Both the position numbers and the translations under genes were made by a program. This document shows positions 1 through 11,400 of a stretch of 64,000 bases of DNA, piece by piece (position 1 is the stretch's first letter; every line of letters begins with the position of its first letter). The stretch is from Poecilobothrus nobilitatus (taxonomy: Eukaryota; Arthropoda; Insecta; Diptera; Dolichopodidae). The stretch spans positions 171,144,613-171,208,612 of the forward strand of contig OX352772.1 of NCBI GenBank assembly GCA_947095535.1, written 5' to 3'. The notes below the pieces were generated by a model. That model saw only the letters and a list, made by a program, of their open reading frames with translations, was not told where the DNA came from and made no database searches.

Positions 1-632
1 GCAAGATATAAAAATTAAAGCTCCAGTAATATATTTTTACGTGTGTTAAAGGTTTATTTTAATTGTATAGGGTTCCAGAGTTGCAGCCCCTCAAAATTGC
101 AAAAAAAACCCATTTTCAGTTGTATATATCTCAGGCTCTCCGTAATAACTTTACAATCTAAAACACCTAGAAGACCGAAAATTCCATAAAGCAATATCAA
201 AATTATGCAATATTTTGTAATTTACTATTTAAATTTACCGTTATGTGAAAACTATATTTTGCATGAAATTTCTTTTTGCATAACTCCGGCACGCCTTTAG
301 ATAGGATCCTGCAATTTTGAAACAAGAAAGAACTTTTATAATTAGTATAAGTTTCTTTAAAAAATTTTTAATACAAATTTAATAATTAAAATACAAATTT
401 TTCTTCGGCATGACATAAAAATTAAAGCTCCTGTAATATGTTTTTACATGTGTTAACAGTTTTTCTTAGTTATATAGGGTTTCGGCCTTACATCCCCTCA
501 AAATTTCAGAAAAGTCCTATTTTCACGTTTTTTCTTATTACATGAAATTTTCAAATTTTTGTGTAAGTCACAATTCTAAACAATTTGTATTGCCTTTTGG
601 AAATGTGCGCTTTTAAAAACCGTTGGTTTTGA
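1..632. repeat. Left arm of a long-range inverted repeat
   Basis: This stretch is the reverse complement, with scattered differences, of 63162-63857 at the other end of the window. The inner edge is sharp: the sequence GCGCTTTTAAAAACCGTTGG near 610-630 matches the complement just after 63162, and similarity ends beyond it. The arm also contains a tandem repeat: the motif around 20-110 recurs around 425-510, a period of about 407 bases. No coding signal is visible. It could be a terminal repeat of a very large element or an edge of two satellite-like arrays. Confidence 0.75.
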
Positions 633-1750
633 TAATGATTTGATGGTATTGATAATTTGCAAATTATATTTATTAAAAACTGTTCTAAGTTTTTTTGTAA
701 TTTCAGGAAAATATGTTATTTTTATTCTTTTTTCTTTATATTTATCTGTATTATCTATTTTAATTAATTTGCAATCTTTTAATTTTTATTTTTGTTTTTT
801 ATTTTTTAGGAAGTTGTTAATTACAATGTCGTCCAATTCGTTAATTCTAGCTGTTTCAAAAATGTAACTCACTTCTTTATGTGTTTTTAGTTTTCTTGCT
901 ACAATGGTAAATTTACTAATCTATGAATCATGAAATGTTAATTTATTTGTTGACTTGTATATGTATAAGCAATAATTTGTGTATAGATGTATTAATTATT
1001 TATGCTTATTGATTATATAAAAAATTTTTATGTTATGTTAGTGAAATTATATTAATATTTTTAATTTTTTAATTTTAATATCAAAAAATTTTATATTAAT
1101 TTTATATTTTTAATTTTATTTAGGAGATTTTGACAAAAGAAATTTTTAAGCTTTAACAATTAAAATATTTTTAATGATTAATAATATAGGTATAGGGAAA
1201 AGAAACATATATGTACATATGTATTTAATAATATATACAAATTAAATTATGTTTGTGGCTACAATTTTTTAAATTAAGTTTTTTGTTGTAATTCTTAATC
1301 ACTGTTAAAGTTTTGGTGTTCTTATTATTGTAATTTGAATAAATGTTAAATTTTAATAGTAGTAGCTTGAAAATGAACAAATGAGCTCGAAACGCTCCTT
1401 CAGTAAAATTTAAAGTTAATAATAAAAAGATTAATGAGACGAAGACTATAAGGTTGTTGATTTAAAAATATATAAATTAAAAATAAAAATAATATTGTAT
1501 TAGTCTCGTTCGTGCTCAGAAAAACCCATATTTTACTAAGTTTATTATTCAAGACAATTTTTGTCAACAATAATTCTGTATTCAAACCAAATTTTAAAAT
1601 CAATATTAAAAGCTGTTCCAGGTAAATACAAAAACCAACTTCCTTAACATTGAAATATACGAATACACATTGAAAATTTTTCAACAATATAGTATAGAAC
1701 AGACTAAATTTCAACAATATGGTATATACACAGACCAAATTTCAACAATA
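633..1750. other. AT-rich stretch without a recognisable gene
   Basis: The interval consists of A/T-rich sequence with short runs of T and A. Short open frames here have low-complexity, Phe/Leu/Ile-rich products typical of AT bias. I see no element boundary, RNA gene or repeat structure apart from an echoed phrase TTTCAACAATA near 1690-1750. Confidence 0.5.
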
Positions 1751-1942
1751 CTTGCCGAGTGTTCGTTCAGTTACACAGAATAACGAATCTACTACCACAA
1801 CCGATCATCTTGACAGGACGTTTACCCTCGGACGCCGATGTAGTTATTATATTTCTTTTCTTGTGATTACACTAACAAAACTTTTCCTTAATTTCCTTCT
1901 TTTGACCATTGTCTATTATTCGATATAGGTACCTATTACTTA

Positions 1943-2520
1943 TTATTTAGTCTTTTTTAGTTTGCTGTGCACAATGTTTTTTTTTTGTATTCCCAAATAT
2001 AAAAATTCATTACTAGTAAATGCACTTCCTCTGTCCGTTATCATACGGTTTTGTGTTCCAAAATTTGTAATTAACAGCTCCAGCCTGTTAAGCACCTTTT
2101 TTGACGACGTCGACTTGGTTGGGTATAGCCATGTATATTTGCTGAAACCGTCCAAGACGACTAAAATATGTTCATCTAACTTTGCTGTGGCTTCTGTCGG
2201 CCCCACATCGTCAATATGTAGTATATTTATTAGAATATTTCTTTTGGAAACAGAGTGTAAAAACCTCTTTGTTTCCTATTTTTCTATCTATTAATATACA
2301 CGTGATATAATTTTCTTTTTACTATTTTAACTTATCTTCTATTTTGGGGATGTAATAATTCCTCTCAATGAGATCCTTCATTGTTTGTACTCCAAAATGC
2401 CTCATTTCATGCGCGTATTTGATAACTTGCTATTCCATTAATTTCGGAACTACAAATAGTTCTTTGTCCTTTTCTTATTTGTAGAATATGTTATTCTTCA
2501 TTACAAATTTTTCATATTTC
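1943..2520 (-). pseudogene. Gypsy-1 integrase remnant
   Basis: The catalytic core (RVE) of a retroviral-type integrase, which inserts the element's cDNA into host DNA. The minus-strand frame 2206-1943 reads the first catalytic Asp in VVLDGFSKYTWLYPTKS and the second in ITDRGSAFTSNEF; the third catalytic residue (Glu) is beyond the end of the intact frame. Upstream, 2330-2520 shows broken fragments consistent with the HHCC zinc-binding N-terminus (a His/His part near 2400). The C-terminal domain is missing. The phrase style (FSKYTWLYPTKS, DRGSAFTS) is typical of insect mdg-type gypsy elements. Not functional. Confidence 0.8.
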
Positions 2521-2639
2521 TCCCTTTTATTCAATTTACCTACAACTTTTAAAATCCACAAAGAATTTATAATTTTTTTGTATTACCTTTACTTTTACTA
2601 TTACTCCTTTTTCAACCTCGAACACCATTATATGTCGAC

Positions 2640-3680
2640 GGAGTGAATATACATGCTTCATACTTGCATTATTTTTATGCGCCACTGTAAAATTAAAGTT
2701 AGCTAATACCATCGCCCATTTATTTATACATCAAGACGCTATTTCCTTTTTCTCAATAGACTGCTTGAAAGCAACATAGTACACCCTGAATTAAGAGCTT
2801 GCACTACAGTCAATACCTTGTGTTCATAGTTCGTATATCTTTGTTCTATCTCTGATGCTTTTTACTCCAATAATATATTGGAGGTAAATAATCTTGCCGG
2901 CGCACTGCATCAATATTGCTGCAAGTCTAATCTAGACGCTTCTGTATATAATTCTATCTTCTATTAAGGAGTTTGCTATTAAGGATTAGTTAGGGATCAA
3001 TTTCCTGAAATTTCCCTTTAAACCTAGGAAATTTTCTAATTGTTCATTGCTTTAATGTCTGGAAAATTTCTTACAACTTCCGTCTTCCTCGATGGTGAAC
3101 GAATTTTCCCATCACTTATTTCTTATCCAAATATTCTACTAGTTGCGTTAATAATATACTTTTCTTCCAATTTATTTGTAGATAATTTTGGGCTGCAGTT
3201 ATTAATGCTTTTTCAAAATTTTTCAATGCCTTGTGCTCTGTTGCACCTAGAATAATAACATCGTTCATATAGATACAACATATTTTATTCCCAATCAAAT
3301 CTTTAAATATATATTGTATATACTTCTAAAATACTGTAGACGAGGTAGTTAGTTCAAACGGTGTTTTAGTAAATTCATAATGTCGGTTATGGGTTATGAA
3401 TGATATGTATTGCCAAATCCTTTTTCAATGGGTATATGGAGAAATCCATTTTTGAAATCAATTCTTGAAAACCACTTGCAATCACAAAGTTGATCTGATT
3501 GGTCCTCTAATAATGGCATTGGTTGCCTTTCCCTTATTATTTTATTGTTAATTGCTCGATAATTTACACATAAACGTTCGTCACCATTTTCTTGTTAACC
3601 AAGAGTATAGAACTAGCATAATTGGAGTACGACTCCGTAATTACCTTTTCTTTTAGCCACTGTGCAATCTGTTTTTCAAT
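2640..3680 (-). pseudogene. Gypsy-1 reverse transcriptase and RNase H remnant
   Basis: Copies element RNA into DNA. On the minus strand near 3480-3600 the text LCVNYRAINNKIIRERQPMP is the conserved RT palm entry; 3360-3480 gives the DFKNGFLHIPIE region (first catalytic Asp); 3116-3298 contains the active site as YMND where YMDD is expected, followed by the thumb (QINWKKS). RNase H follows towards 2640, recognised by SYETEVLAVVQALK. Several in-frame stops and shifts separate the blocks. The change of the second active-site Asp to Asn would by itself abolish catalysis. Confidence 0.8.
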
Positions 3681-4069
3681 AATTTTCTTAAATGTTATCG
3701 ACAATCTTCTTGCTGATTAAAATACCAACTATAAAAATACTATAAATAATTATCCGATAATATTATATTTAATTTTATAGGTGATTCTTTTTTTTTGCTC
3801 GGAATTGTATTATAATTATTGTATAGTTTATAAACTGTTCCGACACTGACTGGGTTCACTGTTTGAGTATTCAACTCATCTTCTTCTTTAATCATTTTAT
3901 TCAGCAACAAGAGTTTTTCTAGCGAGAGCATTATTATCATTTCCGATCGATGTAGTAAAACCGCAACATTATTGATGTAATCGGTACCTAAAATTACTTT
4001 GTATGGGATTGAATTCTCTAAGACTGTATGAAATACGGCATAATTATTTAATTTAAATTTTAATTCTAC

Positions 4070-4360
4070 TATATCTATTGTTTTCCGAATTTGCCAACCA
4101 GCTTAATTTAATTTTACCTGTTTCAGGTTTTTTGGCCTACTCTATACTTTTCACTGCAGACTATTTTATTAAATTTAAATTAGAAACCGTATCTATCAAG
4201 GCGATCAACTTAACATTATTCTCAAAAATGGTTTCTTTTCTGTATTGCTTAGAATTTTCTGTAAAATTGGCTCTTTGGCTACCGTTTGCCTGGACGTACA
4301 GTTTTTAGCCAGGTGTCCATACCGATTGCATTTACTGCATTTAACTCCTGTTTTATAATT
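4070..4360 (-). pseudogene. Gypsy-1 zinc knuckle and retropepsin remnant
   Basis: The minus strand at 4300-4350 encodes a CCHC zinc knuckle, CSKCNRYGHLAKNC, the nucleic-acid-binding motif at the end of Gag. About 100 bases downstream, ALIDTVSNLNLI corresponds to the retropepsin active site, where the usual DTG/DSG triad is DTV. Together they mark the Gag-Pol junction and agree with the gag fragment upstream and RT downstream. The region is too broken to give a continuous protein. Confidence 0.65.
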
Positions 4361-4853
4361 TATAAAAAACGAGCCTTCACATGAAAGCTGGCCACTTTTG
4401 TTTACATGTTTACATTTTTTACATTACATGTTTGCGGCTTTCTGTAAAAATTATTCTTTCTATTAATTTGTCTCATATTTGCCCTATTGGTAATCTCATT
4501 TAAGTTTTGCCCTGCCACGTTGAAACTATTACTGTTATACCTTTGAACTAAAACTACCGAAAAATTTCATCGTGGTTTTAATAATTCAAGAACATTCTTA
4601 ATATTATTAATTTTCAGTAAATTTTATAAATTTTTTTTATTTAATTCATTTATAATATATCTTATAACTGCTTTTCTGAAAAGTTAGCTTTCATTCCCAT
4701 TTTATTTATTGTCATTATGTAATTCTCCGTTGTTTCATTAATATTTTGCATTCTATTTTGCATCATATTGCGACTAGCTGCTTCAGTTTTTTCATTTTTT
4801 AATTTCATTCCTCCCAAGTTCCATGTATTTTTTTCAATGAGTCGATAATCGAG

Positions 4854-5300
4854 TCATTGAATCGAGTCGAGTCGATACCATAATTTTGCTTGCGCCTTTA
4901 ACTTAAAAACTATTCTTTTCATTATCAAGTTTTCTGACCATTCATATTCCGTTTTTAATAAATTAATTCTTTCGATCCATTGATTTATACCTAAAGAACC
5001 GTCATTGCATATATCAAAATTAGGTACTATCTCTATCATTTCTCTCAGCCCTAATTGATAATTAGTATTTCTCTCATTTGTTTGAGCTTGTTGCTCAAAC
5101 AAATGAGAGAAATACTAAGTTGCTTTTTTCTTTTTCTGCAATTGCTTTCTCTCTAGTTTCCAATTGTTTTTCTATTCTAATTACTTCTACTATTCTCGAT
5201 TGCAAATCACTTTGCGCACCCGTTGATCTTATTATATTTTTTTCGTTCAATGTCCTAAATGTAGTATATAATATCTTCTTTTTAAAATCGTTCTCTCTTT
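4854..5300 (-). pseudogene. Gypsy-1 gag remnant
   Basis: Structural protein of the retrotransposon particle. The minus frame below 5102 contains a typical retrotransposon Gag block (GINQWIERINLL, then LKAQAKLWY), the capsid-like helical domain. Further upstream on the minus strand (5120-5260) a charged, probably coiled-coil segment (VIRIEKQLETREKAIAEKEK) would be the N-terminal part. Between the two lies a perfect hairpin (5062-5118) that breaks the frame and creates a mirror copy of the QTNERNT text on the other strand. Confidence 0.65.
5062..5118. repeat. Perfect 26-bp palindrome with 5-nt loop
   Basis: Arms 5062-5087 and 5093-5118 are exact reverse complements, separated by TTGTT. The palindrome sits inside gypsy-1 gag and disrupts its frame, so it arose after or during the element's last replication, for example by fold-back template switching. 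It is not placed like a terminator or transposon end. Confidence 0.9.
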
Positions 5301-5770
5301 GATAATTTTCGCTGCCTTTCTATCTATAATTTGAAAACTGCTTTTTCATTGATATTCTAAACTCTCTATTGAAATTTATTCTTGTTGTTTTTGTTCGTTA
5401 ATTAGGAATTGAAAATGTCCACTTTTAAGAATATTACTTTATTTTTATTTTTTTTTTCAAATTTCAAATGGCTATTTAAAAATTTCCTTCTATTTATTAA
5501 ATCCTACTTCTGACACCATATCTTATAACTGCTTTGACAATATAGTAGTAGAAAAACTTCACTTTTATTATATTTTTTCTTCAAGCTTCTTTCTTCTTTT
5601 CTTTGAGAATATGTTTGTTATTTGACATAGGTAGGTCATTTTACGCTTGGCTAACCATCATTGACTGACTGCTTTTTAAAGTATTTTACATATATTCATT
5701 ATATTCAATAATTACTCATACTTAAGCAATTACTTGCCGATTGTTTGTTCAGTTACACAAAATAACGAAT

Positions 5771-6069
5771 AATCAACAAGTACCTCCCATCAATGAAATC
5801 TAGTACCACATGGATAATATAATATTTATATATTAGCTCAATTATTTTCTAATGCCGCTGAAAAAACTACCAAAATCACACATTATTGCATTTTTCATGA
5901 ATATCTAGTTTATATAGGTATGACATTTCTAATAGAGTTTATATAGGTAAAACAATTCAATTTTTACATTTAAGAATAATAATTCTTCTAAACTATGAAC
6001 GTCAAGCGGAAGGAATCCTCCATCATTTTCTGATAATTTTTATATTCAACATAGATACTCATCCTCTCA
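5771..6069. other. Spacer between gypsy-1 and the BEL/Pao fragment
   Basis: AT-rich sequence with no recognisable coding motif. A short phrase (TTTATATAGGTATGACATTTC / GTTTATATAGGTAAAACAATTC) is repeated near 5912 and 5938. It may be an unrecognised upstream part of the BEL/Pao element. Confidence 0.4.
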
Positions 6070-7375
6070 AATTCTATTGTCAACTGCAATAATACTAATT
6101 AAGGTTGGAAAAGGTAAATAATATAAATGGTCGTGCTTTACTGACTCTGGTTGTCAAGTTAATTTGATGACAGCATCCTTTGCTGATAAATTAAATGTCG
6201 ATAGAAATCGGCAATCAAGTGTACCTTTACTGGTATTAATAAGGCTAAAACCATATCATTAGAAGTATTTTCTACAAAAATTAAATCAAAAATTCATAGT
6301 TTTAATGACACTATTGATATTTTTATAATTGATACGATAACTAATTCACTTCACAGCTGATCCAACATTTGTATTTCAGAGACCAATCGACATACTTTTA
6401 AGTTCTAATGTACTTTTTAAATCTTTGCGCTCCAAAAAAGTTTCAATAGGGCCAAATATTCGATGTAATATTCCATACATATAAATGTATTCGGTTGGAT
6501 TGTAGGTGAAAATGATTAAGATGAACTTTTCAATTATTCACTCATTGCATAAATTGTAAAATTATTTCATCTCCATCCAATTGCCGAAAAATTTTTACTT
6601 TTGAAGATCGAGAGACTTTGTGAAGAAAATTGCACTAAAACTACCTATCGTAAGAATAATGAAAAGTATGCAATTCCCATTTGGAGCCTCGGTGGCATAG
6701 TAGATATGAGCGAATAGAATATGCTGTAAACACCGAGTTTAATATGCAATGTGCTGTAAACACCGAGAGTTCAAATCCCATAGACATCGTAAGAGTAATT
6801 CCCCCTTACGACACCTACAGATACGCATGAAAAAAAACGATGAATAATTTCCTTGACACATTTATGTGGCAGGGGAATAAACTTAAAAAAACAAATTTAA
6901 CTTATGAGAGAAATTGATGAATCTGAAGATATGAAGTTATAAAACCTCCTTGCAATGCCACAAAGGTCCGTATCGTTTGTCACACCTAGGCAAAATCATC
7001 TTCGAGCACTTTTTTAAATGATATATTGATGGTTGGACCAAGTATTGAATAATCATCTTTCAATACCTATAATAATCTACATAAATTTGTGTTTACTTGC
7101 GATGTAACTAAAATGTATAGACAAATCAACGTCTATGAGGCTCAGACTTCATTACAAAGAATTTTATGGCGCGCTGATAAGAACGAAGCTGTAAAAATGT
7201 ACGAACCATATACAGTGACATGGGCAACCTTTTTAGCCTCTTTAACTTTAAAACAAATTGCTTTAGACGAATCTGTTTATTTCCTTTAGCACCAAAGATG
7301 GCTGAAAGAGATTTGTACGGCGATGATTGTTTATCTGGTACAAAGGGTTGATGCCGTGCTTGATGAATGAAAATC
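6070..7375 (+). mobile_element. BEL/Pao LTR retrotransposon fragment
   Basis: The plus strand shows, in order, a retropepsin active site (ALLDSGCQVNLM style text near 6140-6170, in shifting frames), the BEL/Pao linker with a PIDILLSSNVLF-like block and GWIVGEN (6370-6510), and the first half of the RT including NDILMVGPSIE and VFTCDVTKMYRQINV (7000-7130), LQRILWR and TVTWATF. A late block near 7290-7340 reads LAPKMAERDLYGDDC, corresponding to the YVDD active-site region. The fragment ends about 60 bp before the Polinton. It is frameshifted, interrupted by a SINE at about 6683-6890, and has no LTRs in view. Confidence 0.8.
6683..6890 (+). mobile_element. tRNA-derived SINE inserted in BEL/Pao
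   Basis: A box A (TGGCATAGTAG, 6693-6703) and a box B (AGTTCAAATCC, 6768-6778; consensus GGTTCGAATCC) form an internal RNA polymerase III promoter of tRNA type, followed by a tRNA-unrelated body and an A-rich stretch (near 6830). The spacing between boxes is inflated by a 30-bp tandem duplication that repeats TGCTGTAAACACCGAG at 6722 and 6752. The 3' end and target duplication are not certain. The sequence interrupts the BEL/Pao reading frame, as a SINE insertion would. A degenerate tRNA pseudogene is the alternative. Confidence 0.6.
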
Positions 7376-7425
7376 TATATTTTAATAACATAACTACTTT
7401 TTCTTCAAATTTTAAAATTCACTTT

Positions 7426-7431
7426 GAGATA
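7426..7431. repeat. Polinton target-site duplication, left
   Basis: GAGATA directly abuts the first base of the left terminal repeat. It pairs with GAGATT at 23045-23050 (5 of 6 bases), the 6-bp length expected of Polinton integrase. Confidence 0.8.
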
Positions 7432-7860
7432 AGTAGGTAATGGGGCACCTTGGCGTGGGAATTTTGTGCGAGAAAGAAATAGAATGACAAAGATGTTTGA
7501 ACTTTCAAGGAATGTTGTTGGCGCGTGCGTATAGGAATGTTATTAAGCTTTATGCAAATGAGTTCACGACAAAGGTGTTTGAACTTTTAAGGAACGTTGT
7601 TGGCGCGTGTGCATATAGAAAAGTTGTTTATTGTGAATAATTGCATAATAGATTGAAATGTGTTTTTCTTTTTTTTTTTTTGCATTATTAAAATGTTAGT
7701 TTGAAAGTTTTTTTAACACAAAAATGCAGTTGTTACTTATGAGATAAATAAAATGCACCTTGATATGTATAAAATCGCGAGAAAAAAGAAAAAGTTGTAT
7801 TTAGTGATTAACTTTTTTTTAAACAAAAAGTGCAGGTGTTTGATATGAAATGATTTATTA
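7432..7860. repeat. Polinton left terminal inverted repeat
   Basis: It is the inverse complement of the outer part of the right end (about 22730-23044), with point differences and small gaps. An internal tandem echo is visible in both arms: the phrase AAGGTGTTTGAACTTTTAAGGAA followed by GTTGTTGGCGCGTG occurs at about 7485-7525 and again at 7560-7605. The outer 180 bp are the best conserved and GC-richer than the rest. No gene lies between 7861 and 8434, only AT-rich subterminal DNA that may hold the PolB promoter. Confidence 0.85.
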
Positions 7861-8434
7861 TATTAATTACTTTGGATTTTGTAATAGGAAAAAAATTCAG
7901 CTATAGGTAAATTGTCTGCTAGTTACTTTGTATAATGTAAATTAAATTTTTAGTTATTGTACATACAAGTTAGAACATTATAAAATTAAAGTATTGAATA
8001 TATTATATTAACTACTTTGTATTGAAATCGTGATTTTAAAAATAAAATGGAATGTGTTGACATTTAAAATTAATAAATCATTTGCCACAGCCTACATTCT
8101 ATTGTCAATTAGCTACTTTGTATTGAAATTAATTTTGAAATTAAATAGTATAAAAAACGCAATTTTTAAAAAGTGGCAAGTGCATGCAATTAAAATTAAT
8201 TAATAGGAATCATGACTTTTAACAATAAAATGGAATGTTTTTATTTAAAATTAATTATAAATTAATTAAACATTTAAAATTCATTATTTATTTTTTAAAT
8301 TATATTGTTGCAAAGTATACTTTGGAATTCCAGCTCAAAATTTTGTGCTTTACCTGTGAATATATATATGCGGAATAAACTCATTTCCAATAACAATTTG
8401 TTGATTAACCATCAAACTAAAAAGAAGTATTACA

Positions 8435-11400
8435 ATGTCTAAAAAAATATTACTTCAAAAATATAAAAGTTTAGCCGTGGCTTCGACTTCCTCGGACGAA
8501 TTGAACGACAGCTACAACATTATTAAGGATCACATGACCAACATTAAAAGATTTAATGTAAGAGAAAGGAAGATGGTATTTCAACTAAAACAGGTGCCTG
8601 AGAATGCAGAGCCAATAGCCTGGATAAAGGACGCTATAAATGACGTAATAACATATGGCACCAAACACATTTTCCCACAGATAAAGTGGGTATAACTTTC
8701 TGTGGAAAAAGTTTTGAAGAGCGGGGTCCTGGTTGGATAAATTTCAGAGACGCTGCTGAAGTTAAATTTGAGGATATTTGGGAAATGATAAGTAAAATTT
8801 TCCAAAGTAATTCCGAAGGTAAGTGTATTAAACATAAATATAAATTTTTAGTAACTATATTTAGGTATATTATAATTTACAGGATTGAGTACTGATACTT
8901 TTTGCCTGGGGATAACTACAGTGCAGTTACCTCAAGGTCGTGGAAAACATGGTAGGAATTATAATTCCTTTACGGAGGAATGCGCAAAACGTAAAGGCAT
9001 CACCACAATTAGAAACAGAATAACTTGTGCCTTCCACGGGCACTTACAGGTGCTAAAGCCCATATAAAAAAAGATTCAGAATATACTAAGATCAAGAAAA
9101 ATAACGGTAAATTACAATCAAAAATGATCACAGATCTCATCAACGATGCTGGAGTAGATATACCAGAAAACGGGTGTGGGTTTTATACTCGGTAGAGATG
9201 TTTTATTTGAATGAAGTGGTGATGGCAAAACACTGAACCTCCTATATCATGAAGGTCATTACAATGTTGTGACATCATTAACGGCTGCATTCTGTTGCTC
9301 ATATTATTGTGAAATATGTCACACACCATAATTTTGCCGATGACGGCACTCTTGTGGCATCCTATGATTTTTTAAAAAAATCGAATGCTACTTCAACCGC
9401 AATCAGTTTAAAAAGGGAAATTATGGCTAGTTCAGTTAACCACGACCTAGCGAAAATAGCTGATTGGGGTGTTAAAAACAGAGTTGAGTTTAACACCTAA
9501 ACTCAACCTAAAAAACTCAAAGCTGTCAGATCTCTTGAAAAAGGGATCAATCCATACCAATTCTACGGTTCCAAGGGGAAAATATACAGCGGTCTGCAAA
9601 TTTAAACATTTTAGGCATCCAGCTTAATCAAAAAATGTTGTGCAATGAACATATTTTTGATATAGCCAAAAAAGCTGCCAAATGTTTAGGTTTTCTTTTT
9701 CGCTGTAAAGCTTATTTTTCCCCTAGTGATCTGGCCAATATCTATAAAGCATATATTCGACCGAAGATGGAGTATAATTCTCACTCATGGGCTGGCGCTG
9801 CTCAAACATCATTAGGTTACCTGGACAAAATCCAAAATCGAGCCTTACGCCTGATTGGCGACCATACTGTTCAGTGTACCATTACTCCTCTTAACTCAAG
9901 TCGAAACATTGGAGCTTTATCTCTCTTTTATAGATATCTTGTAGGTAACGACACTTGTTGTATTGAATTGAAATCAATAATGCCTCCTCGTAAACAATTC
10001 CAACGCAACACTAGGGGAGCCTGAAGTGCTCATTTCTACACCGTGGACATTTCTAGGTGGTTTAAAACTGGTTATGGAAACTCTTTTATTGTGAGAACCG
10101 CTAAAATGTGAAATATGCTTCTATCCAACGTGTTCCCCTCTGATTCAAATGGTCCATTATACAATTTGCAACTTTTCAAAACGAACCTATTCAGGTTTGT
10201 CTCCAATTTACCCGCCAATTCTCCTCTAAATTCATATTTCCCCTGAACTCGTCTGCTTCTTGCTCAAACCTACAATAATTTTGTAAAAAGGAAAATTTTC
10301 CTAAAGTTTGGGTAGCGTGTAAAAAAAAATATCGTACAACAGCAAAAATATATATTTATGTTTGTAAAACACATGTGGACCATATTTTGGAAAATACGTC
10401 GTTGAAGCCAGAACTTATAATGCGGGGTACAAAAATAATTTTGATGATATTAGAAAATATTAAGTTTTTAGATTCATAAAATTACTTTCCAATGGCGTTA
10501 TCAAAATTGCCAAAAGCCTTTGATTTATCACCAATATTAAGAAAAGGACGCATTATTTCAATACAACAGAAAATGAAAATTATATTTGCTCCCTCCCGCC
10601 GGTTGAATATTACAAACCAAATACAATGAAGGTAGAAGATCGTTCTACTTTTCTTAAATGGTATGAAGAACACAAAAATGAGCAGTTTGATATGCAACAC
10701 GATATAGTTGAATACTGCACTAGCGATGTAAACATTCTGGCAGAAGTCTGTTTAAAATTTAGAAAATTATTTTTAAATGAATGCAATGTTGAGCCTTTTC
10801 TTGAAGCAACAACAATTGCATCAGTCTGTAATCTTGTGTATAGGCGAACTTTTTTAAAATCCAATACAATTGGAATAATTCCCAAGAATAGTTACAGATA
10901 TGCTGACAATCATTCAAAGGAAGCTGTTTGATATACGACAATCATTCAATCATTGTGCTGTTTGATATACGAAGAGGAAAAAAGAGGAATATAAGTCATG
11001 CAGCTAAAAGGCGAGAAGCTGTGGTAAGCGGTGTTAAAGTAGATGGATATTGCGAGGAGACTAGACAAGTATTTGAGTTTCATGGGTGCTACTTTCATGG
11101 TCATCCAATTTGTCTGCAGCATAATATGGACATTTCGCTGCTAAATGATCCGAATGATACATTAAATAATCGATATAAAAAAACTGTTTCTAAATCAGAA
11201 AGACTAAGACTGGGGTATGTATACATTTTATTCTTTTTACATATCTTATTATAAATTGACATAAACTTATTTTCGTTTTTTTTAAGGTATAAAGTAATTG
11301 AAATGTGGAATTGAGAATTTCACAGAAAGTTAAACAAATCAGAAAGAGAATGCTAACAATCATCCTTTAGTAAATTGTACACCATTAAACCCCCGAGATG

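Larger units (their letters stand above)
1751..5770 (-). mobile_element. Decayed Ty3/gypsy LTR retrotransposon (gypsy-1)
   Basis: Read on the minus strand, the interval carries gag, a CCHC zinc knuckle, retropepsin, reverse transcriptase, RNase H and integrase in the Ty3/gypsy order, all broken by stops and frameshifts. A 38-bp block (1751-1788 and 5733-5770, three mismatches) recurs at both ends in the same orientation and is the only trace I find of paired LTRs. A TGG-initiated sequence near 5504-5518 (minus strand) lies where a primer binding site would follow the 5' LTR. The rest of the 3' LTR is not recognisable. The family is clear from RT and integrase motifs; the exact lineage is not. 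Confidence 0.8.

Noticed and set aside
640..867. 75-codon open frame rich in Phe and Leu
   Set aside because: Low-complexity product from T-runs; resembles a membrane protein only because TTT/TTA/ATT codons dominate AT-rich DNA.
5062..5118. Transcription terminator or transposon end
   Set aside because: The palindrome lacks a T-run context specific to a terminator and has no matching partner at the other end of gypsy-1; it lies inside gag.
6683..6800. Functional tRNA gene
   Set aside because: Box A and B motifs are present but no cloverleaf can be drawn, and the interval between boxes contains a duplication. Treated as a SINE instead.
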